NCBI RefSeq assembly: GCF_003086295.3
Contig: NC_092040.1
Location: 1,798,001-1,862,000, forward strand
From: Arachis hypogaea
Taxonomy: Eukaryota; Streptophyta; Magnoliopsida; Fabales; Fabaceae
Length of the DNA: 64,000 bases
Direction: 5' to 3'
The notes below the pieces were generated by a model. It saw nothing but the letters and a program-made list of their open reading frames with translations. It ran no database searches and had not been told where the DNA came from. Shown here one piece after another: positions 23,006-36,043 of the stretch; positions within the stretch are counted from its first letter, which is position 1, and the number at the start of each line of letters is the position of its first letter. The position numbers were made by a program, and so were the translations under genes.

Positions 23006-24344
23006 TTTATAAATTTAGAGTATATATCTATTTTGATCCTCAAAAAATTTTAGATTGGACACTTTAGTCTCCAACTAAAATTAATTACTCGATTAGTCCC
23101 TAACAATTAATTCCGTCAGTCATTTAGGTCCTTTATTCTGTTAATTCTAATGGAGGACAAATAGTCCCTGACAACTCTAACAGGAGACAAAATGGTCCCT
23201 GATCTCCTCTGTTCGGAAAAGACACTGTTCTCTCCTAATTTCCATCATATCTCGCATAACACTAATAGTCTAACACTGTAACTTCAAACTACACAATGCA
23301 TATTCTATAAATTTAATGTTCACAAGAAAAAAAATCCTCAACTTGTTCTCAACCAATTCACACTCAGGAAACTAATGCCTATGTCTCTCAACTAGTTATC
23401 GTCTTCGATGGATCCCATGAATCTAGACAGCAAGTCTGATTGGTTAAGACTCGTCGTCGTTGCCATCTCCCTCGCCCTAACATCTTCATGACCACATTGT
23501 CCATCACTCTGATCGCTTCCTTCAGCTTCTTCTCCGAACCAATGTTCAGTAATCGCTTCAGTTTTCATATGTGCGGCAACGACGACATTGCTCGTTGTAA
23601 TAGCTTGGATGCAAGGTCGAAACTGTCTGCCAACTTGGACTTCGGAAAAGAAGGAATGATGCACTCGGTGTTTATTTCAAATGAGAATTTGCATATGATG
23701 TCGAAGGAAAATCTTCTCATGATGTCCTAATGTCCAACAATCTATATTGCTTGCCGGAGAGTGGAGAAAGGCGTGCCCTTGGAGTAGTTGTGGAACTTGG
23801 TCTTGAGGATGTCGTGGACGTTGTCGGGGTTGGAGGTGATGTTATCAAAAACGTGGAAGTGGATACTTTTGGTGGGTGAAGTGCAGAGGAGGTGGATGTA
23901 CCAGTCATAAAGATTTAGGAAGTGTGTGGTCCATAACATGTTGAGGTAGGTGCGACACGTGTGACAATTACACCATGGCTTAATTTTAGAGCTAAAGAGA
24001 AGGAAGGAATAGATGGAAAAGAAGACGGTAAATGTGAAGAAGGAGAGTATGAATGTTAAGGTTATGCGAGATATGATAAAAATTAGAGAAGAACAGCGTC
24101 GTTTTCGAATAAAATGGTCAAGGATCATTTTGTCCATTGTCAGAGTTGTCATGGATCATTTTGTCCCATGTTAGAGTTTTCAGGGACCATTTTGCCTTCC
24201 GTTAGAATTGACGGAGCCAAGGACCTAAGTGATTGACGGAATTAATTGTTAGGGACCAATCGAGTAATTAATTTTAGTTGTAGACTAAAATGTCTGGTTT
24301 AAAATTCTTTGAGGACCAAAATAGGTATATACTCTTTTTATAAA
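23006..24344. mobile_element. Pack-MULE-like element carrying a P450 fragment
   Basis: The element spans about 23014-24336 and is flanked by an exact 8-bp direct repeat TTTATAAA (23006-23013 and 24337-24344), a likely target duplication. Its arms, about 200 bp each, are inverted copies: the left runs from AGAGTATATATC through TTAGTCTCCAACTAAAATTA to the ACAAAATGGTCCCTGA block, and the right is the complement ending GGTATATACTCT. Between the arms lies a broken CYP94-type P450 sequence on the minus strand, listed separately. Long arms, an 8-9 bp target duplication and a captured host sequence fit a Pack-MULE; no transposase is present. Confidence 0.82.
23400..24090 (-). pseudogene. Captured, broken CYP94-type cytochrome P450 fragment
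   Basis: Read on the minus strand from about 24090: a hydrophobic anchor (LTFILSFFTFTVFFSIYSFL), then PWCNCHTCRTYLNMLWTTHF, LNLYDWYIHLL, NITSNPDNVHDILKTKFHNY and SKGTPFSTL. The sequence then jumps to LDI, shifts frame and resumes as MRRFSFDIICKFSFEINTEC, IIPSFPKSKLADSFDLASKL, an in-frame TGA at a position normally Trp, then [20 protein letters not shown] and, after another shift, [13 protein letters not shown]. These are N-terminal and central parts of CYP94-family fatty-acid/jasmonate omega-hydroxylases. About 70 codons are missing in the middle, and the I-helix, ExxR and haem-Cys regions are absent. It cannot encode an active enzyme. Captured by the surrounding inverted-repeat element. Confidence 0.85.
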
Positions 24345-25799
24345 CGTTTTTTTATTTTATGACAACAATATGTTGTGTCATCGGATTGGTCAAGAGATAA
24401 GTTAATTCATCCATTTTTCAATATTCAAGTTTTAGAAATGAAAATAGTCGTGATTCCTACTTCCTCACACCAAATTAGACAAATACTATTACCAGCGACA
24501 AGGAAAAATTAGGGGTCAATATTTTTAGTAAAAAATATAAAAAAATTAGTGTTAACTTAATTAAGAAAGATGTCGATTACCTAGTATTTGTTTTCTAAAA
24601 ATCTATATTACGAGAATAGTATAAGCTGAAATATCCCTATGACTTTTTTATTATTATTTAAACTTGCTAGTACTAAAAAACACGGCATTGTAAGTTGTAA
24701 CCTCAAATTTGTACTGAGCATTGTAGGAGCACTTGGTGATGAAGAATTCTGGCAAATTTATGACTGACTTGTCATGTGTGTAACACGTGCCAGTCCCCAG
24801 CATGCCTGTCCTTTCCATATGATTCCTCTTTCATGAGACTTTACCATGTCCATGTGACATTAAATGTGCCATCATGAAATGATGTAGTAACTTGCAGAAA
24901 CTCAGGCATTTCTCTATGACACCAATGTGTTTATTTTCATTTGGTAGTTCCCACCCACTTGTCTGACACCTCTTATGTGTAGTCTCACCTTCTCAATTAA
25001 TGCACCAATTGCTAACTCACGTAGTTGCTCTTGGATCTTCTACATTCTATACCACTAATTTGGATTACAACTTATTTTCGTTTATCTTAACTCTGAAATT
25101 TCATTTTATTAGAGATCAACCGAATCAGTCCAATCTTCTGAAAATTGGATAAGCTGGTCAAATTTTCCCCACAATCAATTCCACCTTATTTATTCAAAAC
25201 GAAGCTACCCAAATGATAAGTTCATTCATTCACTATGAAAAGTAGGTTTCTTTTTTTTCTTTTGTCAAGGCTTCGAAGCTGATTATCCGAGATACTATGC
25301 ATTAAACGCAACTATACCCCACCAAGAAATGATTGTTACATTATAGAATTTACAACTAAAACACAGCTATTAATTCAGATAAATGCAGTTTAATCTTTAA
25401 TAGCACCTCAGGCATTATTAAAGCAATAGATGATTGTTTTTGGCAATAGAAGGAATGCTCGGCAGAAAAAGGAACTTGTGAAAGTGAATTAAAATGGCTG
25501 TATCTAATAAAAATTCCAGGTACATAGTAGTATCATCACTCTAAAGCATAAAAATAGCCTGCTTCCAACTGAATCCGATGTGTCTATGCATGAAACCATA
25601 GAACCAACAATTTCTAAGTGGAGTACAAGGGTCTGTTCTCTCCAGCATTCATTCAAAAGCAGCAGATAAAACCAAATGAAGCACATATACTCGGCTATAA
25701 TTCCCATGTGAGTTGGAAGTCTCTCGTTTTGTCCCCTCAGCATGTCTTCCCTTTAACTTAAGAAATTCTTACAATTGGCAGAAAACAAGCAAAGAAAAA
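24345..25799. other. Intergenic region
   Basis: No gene or clear repeat is seen. It includes the presumed 3' UTR of the minus-strand RPN9 gene near 25450-25799. Confidence 0.45.
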
Positions 25800-27935
25800 T
25801 CACGATCCAATTAAGTCAGGTGTTTCTGCCTCGATGGACAACAATGCAGTGTGTACTTTCCCCGTCCAACTGTCCAGTCGATCACGTAAGGATTTGATCT
25901 GTTGAATACCCAGAACCCTTGGTTGCACCCAGGAAACATGAACTGTGCCATCAACTTGATCAATTATACCCTCAATTAGATGAACCTGCAATAAATATTT
26001 TTTTCCCAGCATCATAAGCATTGCAAACAAAAGCACTTCAAAATTTGAACTGTTGCCTGACCTACGTATGAATATGAATATATAAAGGGGAAGAAAAAGA
26101 AGAAAAATCCAGTAAAGGAACAAAGCATGGACAAATAACAGTCCTGTGGACCCAGAGCACAATACATAGTTTTTTTTCCCGATCGGTGTTTACAGAATCT
26201 CAACCCCGGAGGGGAGAAAAGCACTCGGTGTTTACAAGAAAATTAACAAATGACAAACTTCAACAACTTATGAAGAAACTAATAACCAAGACAAAAGATA
26301 ACAGACTAAAACATGAAAAGACAACCAAAACAAAACATTAGACAAAGCACCCCTCATATCTCCTTTTCTTGATAAATCAAACACCCTCGATCCCCATCTG
26401 AGAGACAAAGATATAAGTAAACATGGATCAACCAAAAAGACGCAGGAAAACCAAAGGACACAACAGAGACCTATACGCCTTAAATGCAAAAATTATCAAT
26501 AAAGGAGCATAATACTTTTTTCAGACCTACAGCCAATTGCCACATCACATTCTTGAATTCAATAGGCAGACAGCATATAGTTTGTGCAAGGTAATGCCCG
26601 CTTCCATAGAAGAATAAGGTAAACGAAAGAACAAAGGAAAAAGAAAGGGAAAATAATAAAATTCCAAAATGAAATTACCCTCTCAAGTATGATCTAGGAC
26701 AATCTCAGCAATTCCTATAAGATAAGGATCCTCTCATTCAAAATGTACATAAAACTTGTCAAGTTCACCTATCTAGCATTGATTGTACATCTTTTTAACT
26801 TCTTATTTTCTAGAATAATCAAAACAATCACAAAATGTGAGTCACATGAGAACGTCATGCTCATTTTAAACATGAGGGTATATTCCATTTCAATGCTCGA
26901 GTTTCCAACATAGATAACAAAACAGTTCCTTCCATTCAAAAACCAGAAAGTTATAGAACTAATTTTAATTTCGAAACAATAGTTTGTCAAAGACGACAAC
27001 TTACACTTTGACCAGCTACATAGGTATAGCAGACAGCAATACAAGCCCTTTACATATGTATGCCTCAAATTAAATCGAGCATCAAGAGCACTTTTGAAAA
27101 TGTTTAAGCAGCCAAGTCACGCAAGTCACTCCAAGAGTCCAAGTGACAACATTAGACACAAGGTTTACAAAGTAAATAACACAACACAATTCTTCTAGCG
27201 ACACGACATCAACTCAGCTAAAATATTGACATTATGTTTAAATGTCACTTAAACAAGTAATATAATACAAACCAACCGGTGGCTACTGAAAATAGGGTAA
27301 TCAGGAAAGTTCATAAAAAAATTTAATTAAACAGGAAAAAAAAACTTGAGTTAATTACATTCACCCACATAAATAAGTTGAAACAGTGCTAAATTGTATA
27401 GTTGTGAAGAAAACAATATAAACTTCTATTTTATTTCATTTTATTTTTCTAGAGCTTTTGATAGAACTTACAGATAGGCTCTTCATTAGGAGATGCTCCA
27501 CATTCTCTATAGAAAGTCTAGTACGATCTGCAATGACACTCAAGGGTATAGTTCGATCTTCTGAAGGCCGACTGCAAATGAACAGAACCCGTGTGAGTTG
27601 GGATTGGGAATAAAATGAATAGTTTTCATGTTCATCTACACAAAGTGAAAATCATGAAAATCTGAACACATTTGTACCTGAAAATGATCTCCATCAAGCA
27701 GAGAATGTTAATCTTTTCCAACAATTTCTGCTCATTTTGAACTAGTGCCGGTTGAGCCCTTAGAGCAGCACTATGCACCCGGCATAATTCTTGATATCGA
27801 ACTAAATCACCAGAATTGAATGCCTGCAGAATATAATAAAGCCATTCTACCTTTGTCCCAAGAAGGCTCTTAATCTGTGAAAGATATCAGAGATATTATC
27901 AGCAAACACTACAACAAAAAAGATACAGTAAAGAA

Positions 27936-27970
<35 letters not shown>

Positions 27971-30900
27971 GGGGGGAGAAAGAAAAAGGCATTCCTAGAT
28001 GTAAATACTTACAATAGGATGAGCAAGCAATTCTCCAAAGTTGTATATGTTATCCCCAAGCAGAGCAGAGAGGGACAAATCAAACGCCAAGTCCTATCAA
28101 ATGACAAAAGAATACAATATATTTATTGTAACATTTGCATATAAATATATAACAGACCAAGATGACATAACAACCATAAAAATTCCATAAAGAAGACATC
28201 TGTTGAAATGAATTTATAAGAACCAGATTCAGTTCCAGTATACCAAAAATCAAAAGGATCAACATATCTTCAAATACAAAATACATCCATATTTATTTTG
28301 CTAGAGGAAAACTTTAAAGTGTGGTGATGAACTAGTATTAAAATAAAATAAAATAAAATAAAAAGCCCTAGTCTTCCTATCATATGCATGAAGCACAGCA
28401 AGATCTAAGCAGCATAACTTGAACTAAATTTACACTAGGACAACTCTTCCAATGTAAATTTTTCCAACTTCATAAGTCAACGTAAAGAACCCAGCCCTAC
28501 TAAAGACATTTAAAAGAGAATGTTCACCTCAGATAGCTCAGTTGCCATGGGATTCATTCTCATGTCATAAACCATAAACCCTACAGTTAGATGCGTGCAG
28601 CGAACTACAATTGTGAGTCAGAGTCACTCTTCCCATTGTAATTTTAATATTTTATCAAATAGATATCCCCAACAAGTATGTCTACACTTGAAGAAGATTT
28701 CAATTCTTAAAAAGCAAAACTAAAAATCTAAAGACAAAAAGTATCATCATTTTCTTACAGTAGAACCTTTTAATTCTTCAATCAACTACACATTGTACGA
28801 GACAAGCAACATCAGAAACAAAAATAGTTCATGACATCCCATAAAAAGATGATTAACAAAACATTAAATTAATAATTAATATTAACTATTAATATACATT
28901 TTGTTATAGCAAGTATAATTCTTTAATGCTGCATGCATTAATTTTCAGAGCTTTGGAAAGGAAATGTATTTAACAGTCAAAAAAAGAAAAGTTTCAGATC
29001 TACTAGACTACTTCTGATCTACTGTTTGCAACCAAACTCTTAAAAATCATAGTGAAAGTCATAAGCAAAAGCAACACTAACAGCAAAAATTGTAATGAAC
29101 TAACTATAACTTGAGACAAATAAATAAATTAATTAACAAACATTTGAAAATTCTCATGACGTACCAGCTTGAATGAATCTGAGAGAGATTCAACTGATGT
29201 GTATGCCAAATAGAGAAGAGCACTTTTGTAGAACTCAGCAAACTCCTGACGCGATTTGTGGTACTGGGATGACACCCAGTAATAGCTAGCATATACAGAT
29301 GGATCAATGTCTGTCATGCTATCAAGTGTACTCTTTCCATCTTCCAGAAGTTTCTTGCATTCCTTTTGGTCACCTTGCTCAAGCTTAATTATGGCAATTC
29401 GCATCTTAATGTAAAGAATAGGTTCTTCAATGCGTTGCTCTCTAGTAGCTTGAAGCTTCTCAATGACTCCATCAAGATAACCAACAGCAGCTTCTTTCTC
29501 AGAATACTGCCGGGAAACTATCACAGCAAAATGTGCTAGCTTGAGAAGGTTGATTTTGGTCTCAAAGTCTGTGATGAAATTGTTATACAACTGTATAAGA
29601 GCATCACCAGCCTGAAGAGACAGTAAGAATAATGAGTAAAATAAATAAACCTAAGAAATAAGAAGAACATGCACCGTTTAGCTTGCCTTCTTTCACACAC
29701 AGACAGTAGTCACCAGAATTTTTATTAGGGAAAAAAAAAAGGAAACACCGCAAACAAAATCACGCAACATAATGGATGACATTAAGTAGGCAGTCGGCAC
29801 ACAGAAGTATAAGTAAATCGATGATCGATGTAAAGTAAATATAAATTTAGCTCTTTCCAAGGTTGACAGTCTTGGATCTTGATAGTTTAAAACAATGTCA
29901 GTTGACAACTTGGAAGGAATGATACGATTTCACAAATCGAGATTCATATATCAAATAGCAACAAAGCATTCAGGTGTTTGCGAAAATCAGATAAGAAGGC
30001 ATTCTTGGTGGTTAGTGCAATGCACCAATGTTGAACTGCCCAACCAAGCTGATTTTATCCAAGATGTAAAGAATGTGATCGGATGAGCTAGGACTACTTA
30101 AGGACTTATGATTTGTGGATCCTCACTTTAAATAAAATACCCATAAAATGGGGAATATTCCATGAACATACCTCACTAAATAACTATTAAAAAGACACTG
30201 CTGATTGAATTAGTTGAATCTTGTATCAGAACTTCACAATGCTGATCTTATTAAGTTGAACATCTATATTGCTCTGTATCTATAAGTTCCATCATATGAC
30301 ACTACACTCTGATCCTAAAGGCTTTAACATATTAATCACATCTTCCTAAGAGGGTAGGTACTTAGGCTACCATACAATCTCACCTCCACATGACAATAAA
30401 CCAGGCTTCTGCGCAATTAAGAAGAAGCAAGACTTAAATATGTTAAATGACAGGGTAAAAAAAAAAAAAAAAGCAAACCAGCCAATAAGAAGCTTCATTC
30501 ACAAAACCTGGGATTTTACAGGTTCCTAAAAGGAAACAAATAGCTGCAAAAAAAAAAAGCCCCAAATAAGAAAGTCTAAAACCCCAGTTCAACCCTAATT
30601 CGCCAAATCCCACCAATCGAAGACTTCAATTTCGCAACAATCCCTTCCCCTTCCCGCAGAAGGGAAACACCACCATACCCTACCCAACCATGCTCAGATC
30701 CAAATCGAAATAAGAACGCCAAAAACCAAAGTAGTCCCAAAGGGGGAACAAAAAAACACTATCTGCCACACTTCCAACCAGAACAACTCACCCAAACCAA
30801 AGCTAAAGAAAGAAACCCTATCGTCAGTACAGCAGTTAGCTCCTCCACTTAAGCTCCAAAATCAAGTCCAGAGCAACACGAAAGAACCAAAAACCATAAT

Positions 30901-31170
30901 ATAAAATACATATATTTAAAAAAAAGAAACCCTAATCCGAAGAAAAGAACAGAAACACAGGGGAAAGCAGGGCATGAAACGGAAGCTCAAAATTCAGAAA
31001 TTTCGAGTTGAGAGGGGAACCTGGAAAGCGGCGAGGGCAACGAACTGCTCGAGCTTAAGAGTAAGCTGGTGCCAGAGCTTCTTCTGATACAGATCTGCGA
31101 GGGAATTGTACCAATCAGAGAGCTCAGGATGCGCGTTCCTCAGCGATTCCAAGTATTGAAGTGCAGCCAT
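25800..31170 (-). CDS. RPN9: 26S proteasome lid subunit RPN9 (PSMD13)
   Basis: Six exons in transcript order: 31170-31021, 29611-29165, 28093-28013, 27874-27678, 27571-27472, 25985-25800; 1161 nt, 386 residues, equal to Arabidopsis RPN9. The product starts MAALQYLESLRNAHPELSDW, continues through a helical-repeat region (AGDALIQLYNNFITDFETKI, KMRIAIIKLEQGDQKECKKL) and ends in a PCI domain (FSRPSEDRTIPLSVIADRTR, HLIEGIIDQVDGTVHVSWVQ, PRVLGIQQIKSLRDRLDSW). RPN9 is a structural lid subunit that helps RPN10 dock and bridges lid and base. All splice sites are GT-AG and the phases agree. Intron 1 (29612-31020) and intron 5 (25986-27471) are the long ones; the intron between exons 3 and 4 (27875-28012) contains a GA microsatellite. 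Confidence 0.96.
27941..27966. repeat. (GA)n microsatellite in RPN9 intron
   Basis: About 13 GA units followed by AAAGGGGGGGG. It lies between exons 3 and 4 of RPN9. On the transcript strand it is CT-rich and sits about 70 nt upstream of the exon 4 acceptor. Confidence 0.85.
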
Positions 31171-33018
31171 CGCGATTCACAACCGATTCCCAAGCCCAAC
31201 AACACGCACCACCGAACTTGAGCTTCCTTCGCTCTTCCTTTCCTATTTATACCTCCCACTTTTTTTAAAAAATCTTGAATTAACCTTTCTTTCTTTTTCG
31301 TCACTCCAGTCTTTTTTTTTTCTTTTTTCTCTCTCAATATAGCATTTATTTATATTTATTTTATTCTTCTTGTGCTCAAAGAAACGAATCACTTTTTTAG
31401 TTTTTTATCATTATTTATTGCTTATTGGTCTGGAAAAACTGAAAATGCACAAACCTTTGGGCTTCAGGTTACGGAGATTTCGATGCAAGGTTGGACTCTA
31501 CTGAAATTATTAATTGGGCCTTTGTAAGAATAAGGCCCAAATGCTTTAGCCCATTTCTTGTTTTTTTCTTATTCAATCCACTGACAAAAAAACTCCTATA
31601 TTCGCCAACTAACCTTAGTTTAAGTGGCATATGTTCCCCTTTCTTACTTTCTTACTAAGAGATCTCAGATTCAAGCCTCATTTAGTGTAAACTTGACTAT
31701 AAAAAAAAAAGGAAATATCATATGTGTGTGAATGTGTAATCTAATATTAGGAGTTGTCTAATTCATCGATAAAAAATTAAAAATAAAAAATCTTATATTC
31801 AATTTATTTCAAATAAAAAACTTTTTATTTAACTAAGTTGTGTTGATTTAATAATTAATTCACTAATTTATTTAAATAAATGTCAAATTCAAATACTAAT
31901 TTATGTAACAATCCGTTAATTAACAGTAGACTCTTTAATAAAATTCTGATCCTATGAATTAATATATTGCTACTTGCACAAAACAAATTGGAACATGTTT
32001 AATTTTGGTGGGAACTTTGCACATGTTTATTTTCGTCAGAGAGAGATTTTTTTGTTAAAAATTTTTGTCGTCTTTTTCCACAACTTAGATTTATGAAGTC
32101 CATGGTTTGTCACGTGGAATTTATTTAGGTCATTTTTCTTGGTTAAGAAAAGTCAATTCAAATTTTCTTTTTGTGCTAAATAGAAAAGAAAATGATATTT
32201 ATGTCTCATTAACAAAAGATAACACGTGGAAGAGCCTTCACAAATTAAACAATCTGTTCTAAAATGTTAATTTCTCAACTACTATATATCCATAGAGTTT
32301 AATTTTTTTGATAAGTTAGAATTTATACAATAGCTTTAGCTTTTGATTCATTTTACTGTGTTTCTCACCACTTTTTCTTCTTCTTTCTTGTTTTCTTCTG
32401 TGAGAAAGCAAAACTAATCAAACATAACTTTTTCTTTTCTTTACCTTAGGCATCAGTGCATCATGCACCCCACCTTTAAGGTGAAAATCCCTTCCCTCCT
32501 TTTTACTCTTACTCTCCCAGAAGTTAATAAAAGAACTAATTATGTAGTCATATTTAGAGCACAGAATAATCATCAAAGGTTGTTTATTATGTTTATTATA
32601 ATTTTAATAGTAAATAAATTCTTCTTTTTTTTTATTATTAGTAATGAGTTCAAGCTTTAAGAATGGAAAAATATGTTATTATAACATAACCACAATTTCT
32701 CATATTATATTAATTAAATTTTAATCATATTCGTCAGGTTAAATTCAATTAGCTAAATTCTTCATAATAAGATCTAAATATTAGTAGTTCTAATGAAATG
32801 AGAAAAATAATCTGAATACCAATTATAAATATTAAAAAATTGTTACCATAGGCGACGATAATTTTAAGTAAAATAAAGATTAATTATTGTTCTCATGCAC
32901 ATTAAAAGCTAACAAGGTTTAAATGGTGGTGGATTAGGCATGCATGTGATGATAATATATAATATATAAAATAAACAGCAAAAATCCCCATGATTCATGA
33001 TTCGTTGTTTGCCCACCA
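31171..33018. other. RPN9 promoter and intergenic region
   Basis: The RPN9 leader and promoter lie just above 31170. The rest is AT-rich with no recognised gene. A 65-codon frame at 32463-32660 lacks any protein-like character. Confidence 0.45.
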
Positions 33019-33256
33019 TTGAAGATAGGGAGTTATACAGATAAAAATGTCAAAAATGTTTTTTTTAAAGATGTTTTTTAAAAATTAAAATTTAACATAT
33101 TTAATCAATTAAATTGTGTTATTTTTATTAAAATTAGACTGGATAAATTAATTTAGTCAAAAAATTAATAAATTAAATTTTAAATCGATCTAAATTAATA
33201 TATTTTATAAAAAATAATTACAATATTTTTATTTTAAAAAAATAACTAAAATACCT

Positions 33257-33294
<38 letters not shown>

Positions 33295-33611
33295 TCTAAA
33301 TCCTAACCTTACAATGATAAAGAAGAAAAGGACTAGAATTTAAGATTTTTAAAATTAATATATATAATAAGAGTATTTTAGTTATTTTTTATAATAGGGG
33401 TATTGTAGTCATTTTTTATATAAAAAATAATAATAATTTAAACCGATTCAAAATTTGATTCACCATTTTTCGATCAAATTAATTTGTCTGGCTTAATTTT
33501 AACAAAAATAATATGATTTAATCGATTATATATGTTAAATTTTAATTATTAAAAAATATCTTTAAAAAAAACGTTTTAAATATTTTTATCGAAATAACTC
33601 CCTTAAAAATA
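33019..33611. mobile_element. Foldback MITE, MULE-like, with AT-repeat centre
   Basis: The element spans 33028-33602. Its arms run from GGGAGTTATACAGATAAAAA on the left to the complement TTTTTATCGAAATAACTCCC on the right, and the inverted similarity continues through almost the whole length (for example TTAACATATTTAATCAATTAA against its complement). A (TA)n run at about 33266-33292 lies near the centre. Flanks TTGAAGATA (33019-33027) and TTAAAAATA (33603-33611) look like a decayed 9-bp target duplication with two A/G differences. No coding capacity. Confidence 0.75.
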
Positions 33612-35809
33612 AAGGTGCCATAGGTACATAGACTTCACATTAATTTTTTTTACGATATTTATTTATTCGATAAATAAAAAACTAATTTACCAAAAATTAA
33701 TGAGTTGTTGCATATAAAAAATAAAATTTAAAATTCCGATATTTTGGTTGAGAGGATTATCCAACCAGGCAATTGATTTAACCATGATCACAAAAAGAAA
33801 CATTATTAATAGGGTCATTCTGACTTTGGACAACATAATAAGTGGCAATTACTATGGCCACCAACGAAACCAACCCGCTCTACAACATTTCAATTGATCC
33901 ATCCAAATTCATCCACAAATAATGTACATTTTTTATAATTTATATATATAATAGAAAATGGATATCATAAACAAATATATATCATATAAAGAAAGACTTT
34001 AAACTTTAGTTTCCACTCTCCACTCAACACTACCAAATATTCTGTGCCCCTCCCTTCACTTATTTTAAATGAAAATTATATTGGCCTTTTTCTTTTTCAA
34101 GAGACATTTAATTCTTAGTGTTAAATTTTTTAAAATATAAAAATAACTAGACATATTATGATTTGAATCTTAGGGGAAATTACTATGTACTCTTAGAAAT
34201 AGAAAAGTGTCATATTGAATTATTACACCCGAACATAAAATATATATATAAGAGAGATATTTTTTATGGTAAGAAATAAAAAGAGAAAACATTACTCTAG
34301 TCCTAAAGATATATAAATGTTAAATATTATGAGTTAAAAGTGAATATTGAAAAATTGCATAAATTTCATTAAAATATTTAAACAAATAGTAATTACTAAT
34401 TAGCCATGTGAACTTCCATAACTAAGATGGATGAGGATGAAAATTCTTTGAAGTGTGAGAAAGTTGGTAGTGTAAGAAAATAAGAATTTAATTATTTTAT
34501 AATCAAATTAATAAAATTTACACATAATAGAAGTTACAAATTAATTATGATTAATATTTTACTTTTATTATTTTACAAATCAAAATGGGTCTATTACATA
34601 TATAGCAAAAATTAGGAGGGATTTGGCCTATAAAATATCTTTTGTTATATATACTTTATATAAAAAATAATTAGGAGGACAGTCTTAATCTATTCTCTTA
34701 ATTATTCTTCTAACTTAAAAAAAATGAATCTTTTATCTTTTGATGTAAAAAAAAAATCTTTTTACACATTCAAATATTTAAAATATAATTAGGAAGATGA
34801 ATTAAAATTCTCAATCATTATTCAATAAAAAAATGTGATTTCTAAATCGTGAATACAAAGCTTTTTAATTTGAATTTAAAGGTATTTACATCTAGTCTAG
34901 ATATATAATGAAAATTGGGAAAGAGATTAATTAGTATATAAATTTTCCTTTTTAAAATATCTTTCATTGTATATAATTTATATAAAAAATATTTTGCTAT
35001 TTTCAAGAAATGAAGCCAAAATTTTTTAATATTCCATCCATAAAAAAAGATAGATTAAATATCATTTAAGAAAATTTGAATCTTAAAAATTAAAATAACC
35101 TATAAAGTACGGACACTTCGTTGAGTTGCCGTGTCCGCGTATCGGATACATTTTAGATACAACATTCATCGACACTCGTCAACACACGTGGCAGTTGTCT
35201 CCAATCGTGTTTTAATAAAAAAAATATTCTCCAGATACATTTAGACACACCGAAATACCATCATGTGTTAGTGTGTCCAATCTTATTCTTAACACATACT
35301 CTTGAAATAAATTTAGATATAATATACATTATTATTTATTAAAACAAAAAAATATTTTAAATACTTGATATAATTAAAATAAGATATTAAAAATAACTAA
35401 AAAAATTCATTTATATTTTAATATTAATAAAATATCAAAACATCATTATAATTTATCTAAAATAATAATTTATATTTTATATGTATATACATCTCTATAT
35501 CTAATAAAATTTTAAAATTTGCATATCGACTTTTTTTTTTTTTTTTGTATGATATCGTATCTCGTGTCTGTGTACATGAGTCTCGCTTATTCCTTATCTA
35601 ATATTCCATATATGAATATTGATAATATTTCTCTTCATGATGAAGGCTGGGCAACCCATATGATTTGAATGATTAACTTTTATGACTTCAAAAGAAAGCA
35701 AAGTAGTTACCCCTACCCAAAAAAAAAAAACCCTCTATATTAAGTTATTAACCCCACTCCACAACACTACTATACTATACACACACCACAAGACAAAGAC
35801 CCAAAAAAA
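33612..35809. other. AT-rich intergenic region with a possible repeat at 35109-35592
   Basis: No gene is recognised up to the secreted-peptide promoter. The part 35109-35592 begins with GGACACTTCGTTGAGTTGCC and ends with a weakly inverted GTATCTCGTGTCTGTGTACA, and it resembles 'gacacg'-type legume repeats; the inverted match is too weak to call an element firmly. A TATA-like CTCTATATTAAG at 35732-35743 lies about 70 bp before the next start codon. Confidence 0.45.
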
Positions 35810-36043
35810 ATGGTAAAACAAGTGAATCACTCTCTATTGCTCATCAAATGCTTTATTCTTTTCCTCCTTCTATTTGCAACTTCTTTGGTATCAGTACACT
35901 CATCAACAGAAGAGAAGAAGAAAGTAGTGTGGCATAGGAAGCCTTGGATGAACCATGGAAGCTCACGTGGCCCAAGGAAACACCTTGTGAACCCAACAAC
36001 ACTTGATGAGAATCCATTACAGGCTCGTCAATTTCCTGTTTAG
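35810..36043 (+). CDS. Small secreted peptide precursor, unknown family
   Basis: A single exon of 77 codons. Residues 8-31 form a typical signal peptide (LLLIKCFILFLLLFATSLVS, likely cut near 31). The mature ~46 residues have no Cys, are strongly basic in the first half (EEKKKVVWHRKPW) and end RKHLVNPTTLDENPLQARQF plus PV. A TATA-like box lies ~70 bp upstream, the ATG context is AAAAAAAATGG, and an AT-rich 3' flank follows. The layout (signal, variable basic region, conserved-looking C-terminus) is that of plant peptide hormones, but I do not recognise a CLE, CEP, PSY, RGF, PIP or CIF motif. It could instead be a short secreted protein without hormone activity. Confidence 0.75.
   Translation: MVKQVNHSLLLIKCFILFLLLFATSLVSVHSSTEEKKKVVWHRKPWMNHGSSRGPRKHLVNPTTLDENPLQARQFPV

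Noticed and set aside
35109..35592. Possible transposon with GACACG-type ends
   Set aside because: The inverted match between the ends is too weak to define an element; kept only as a note in the intergenic entry.
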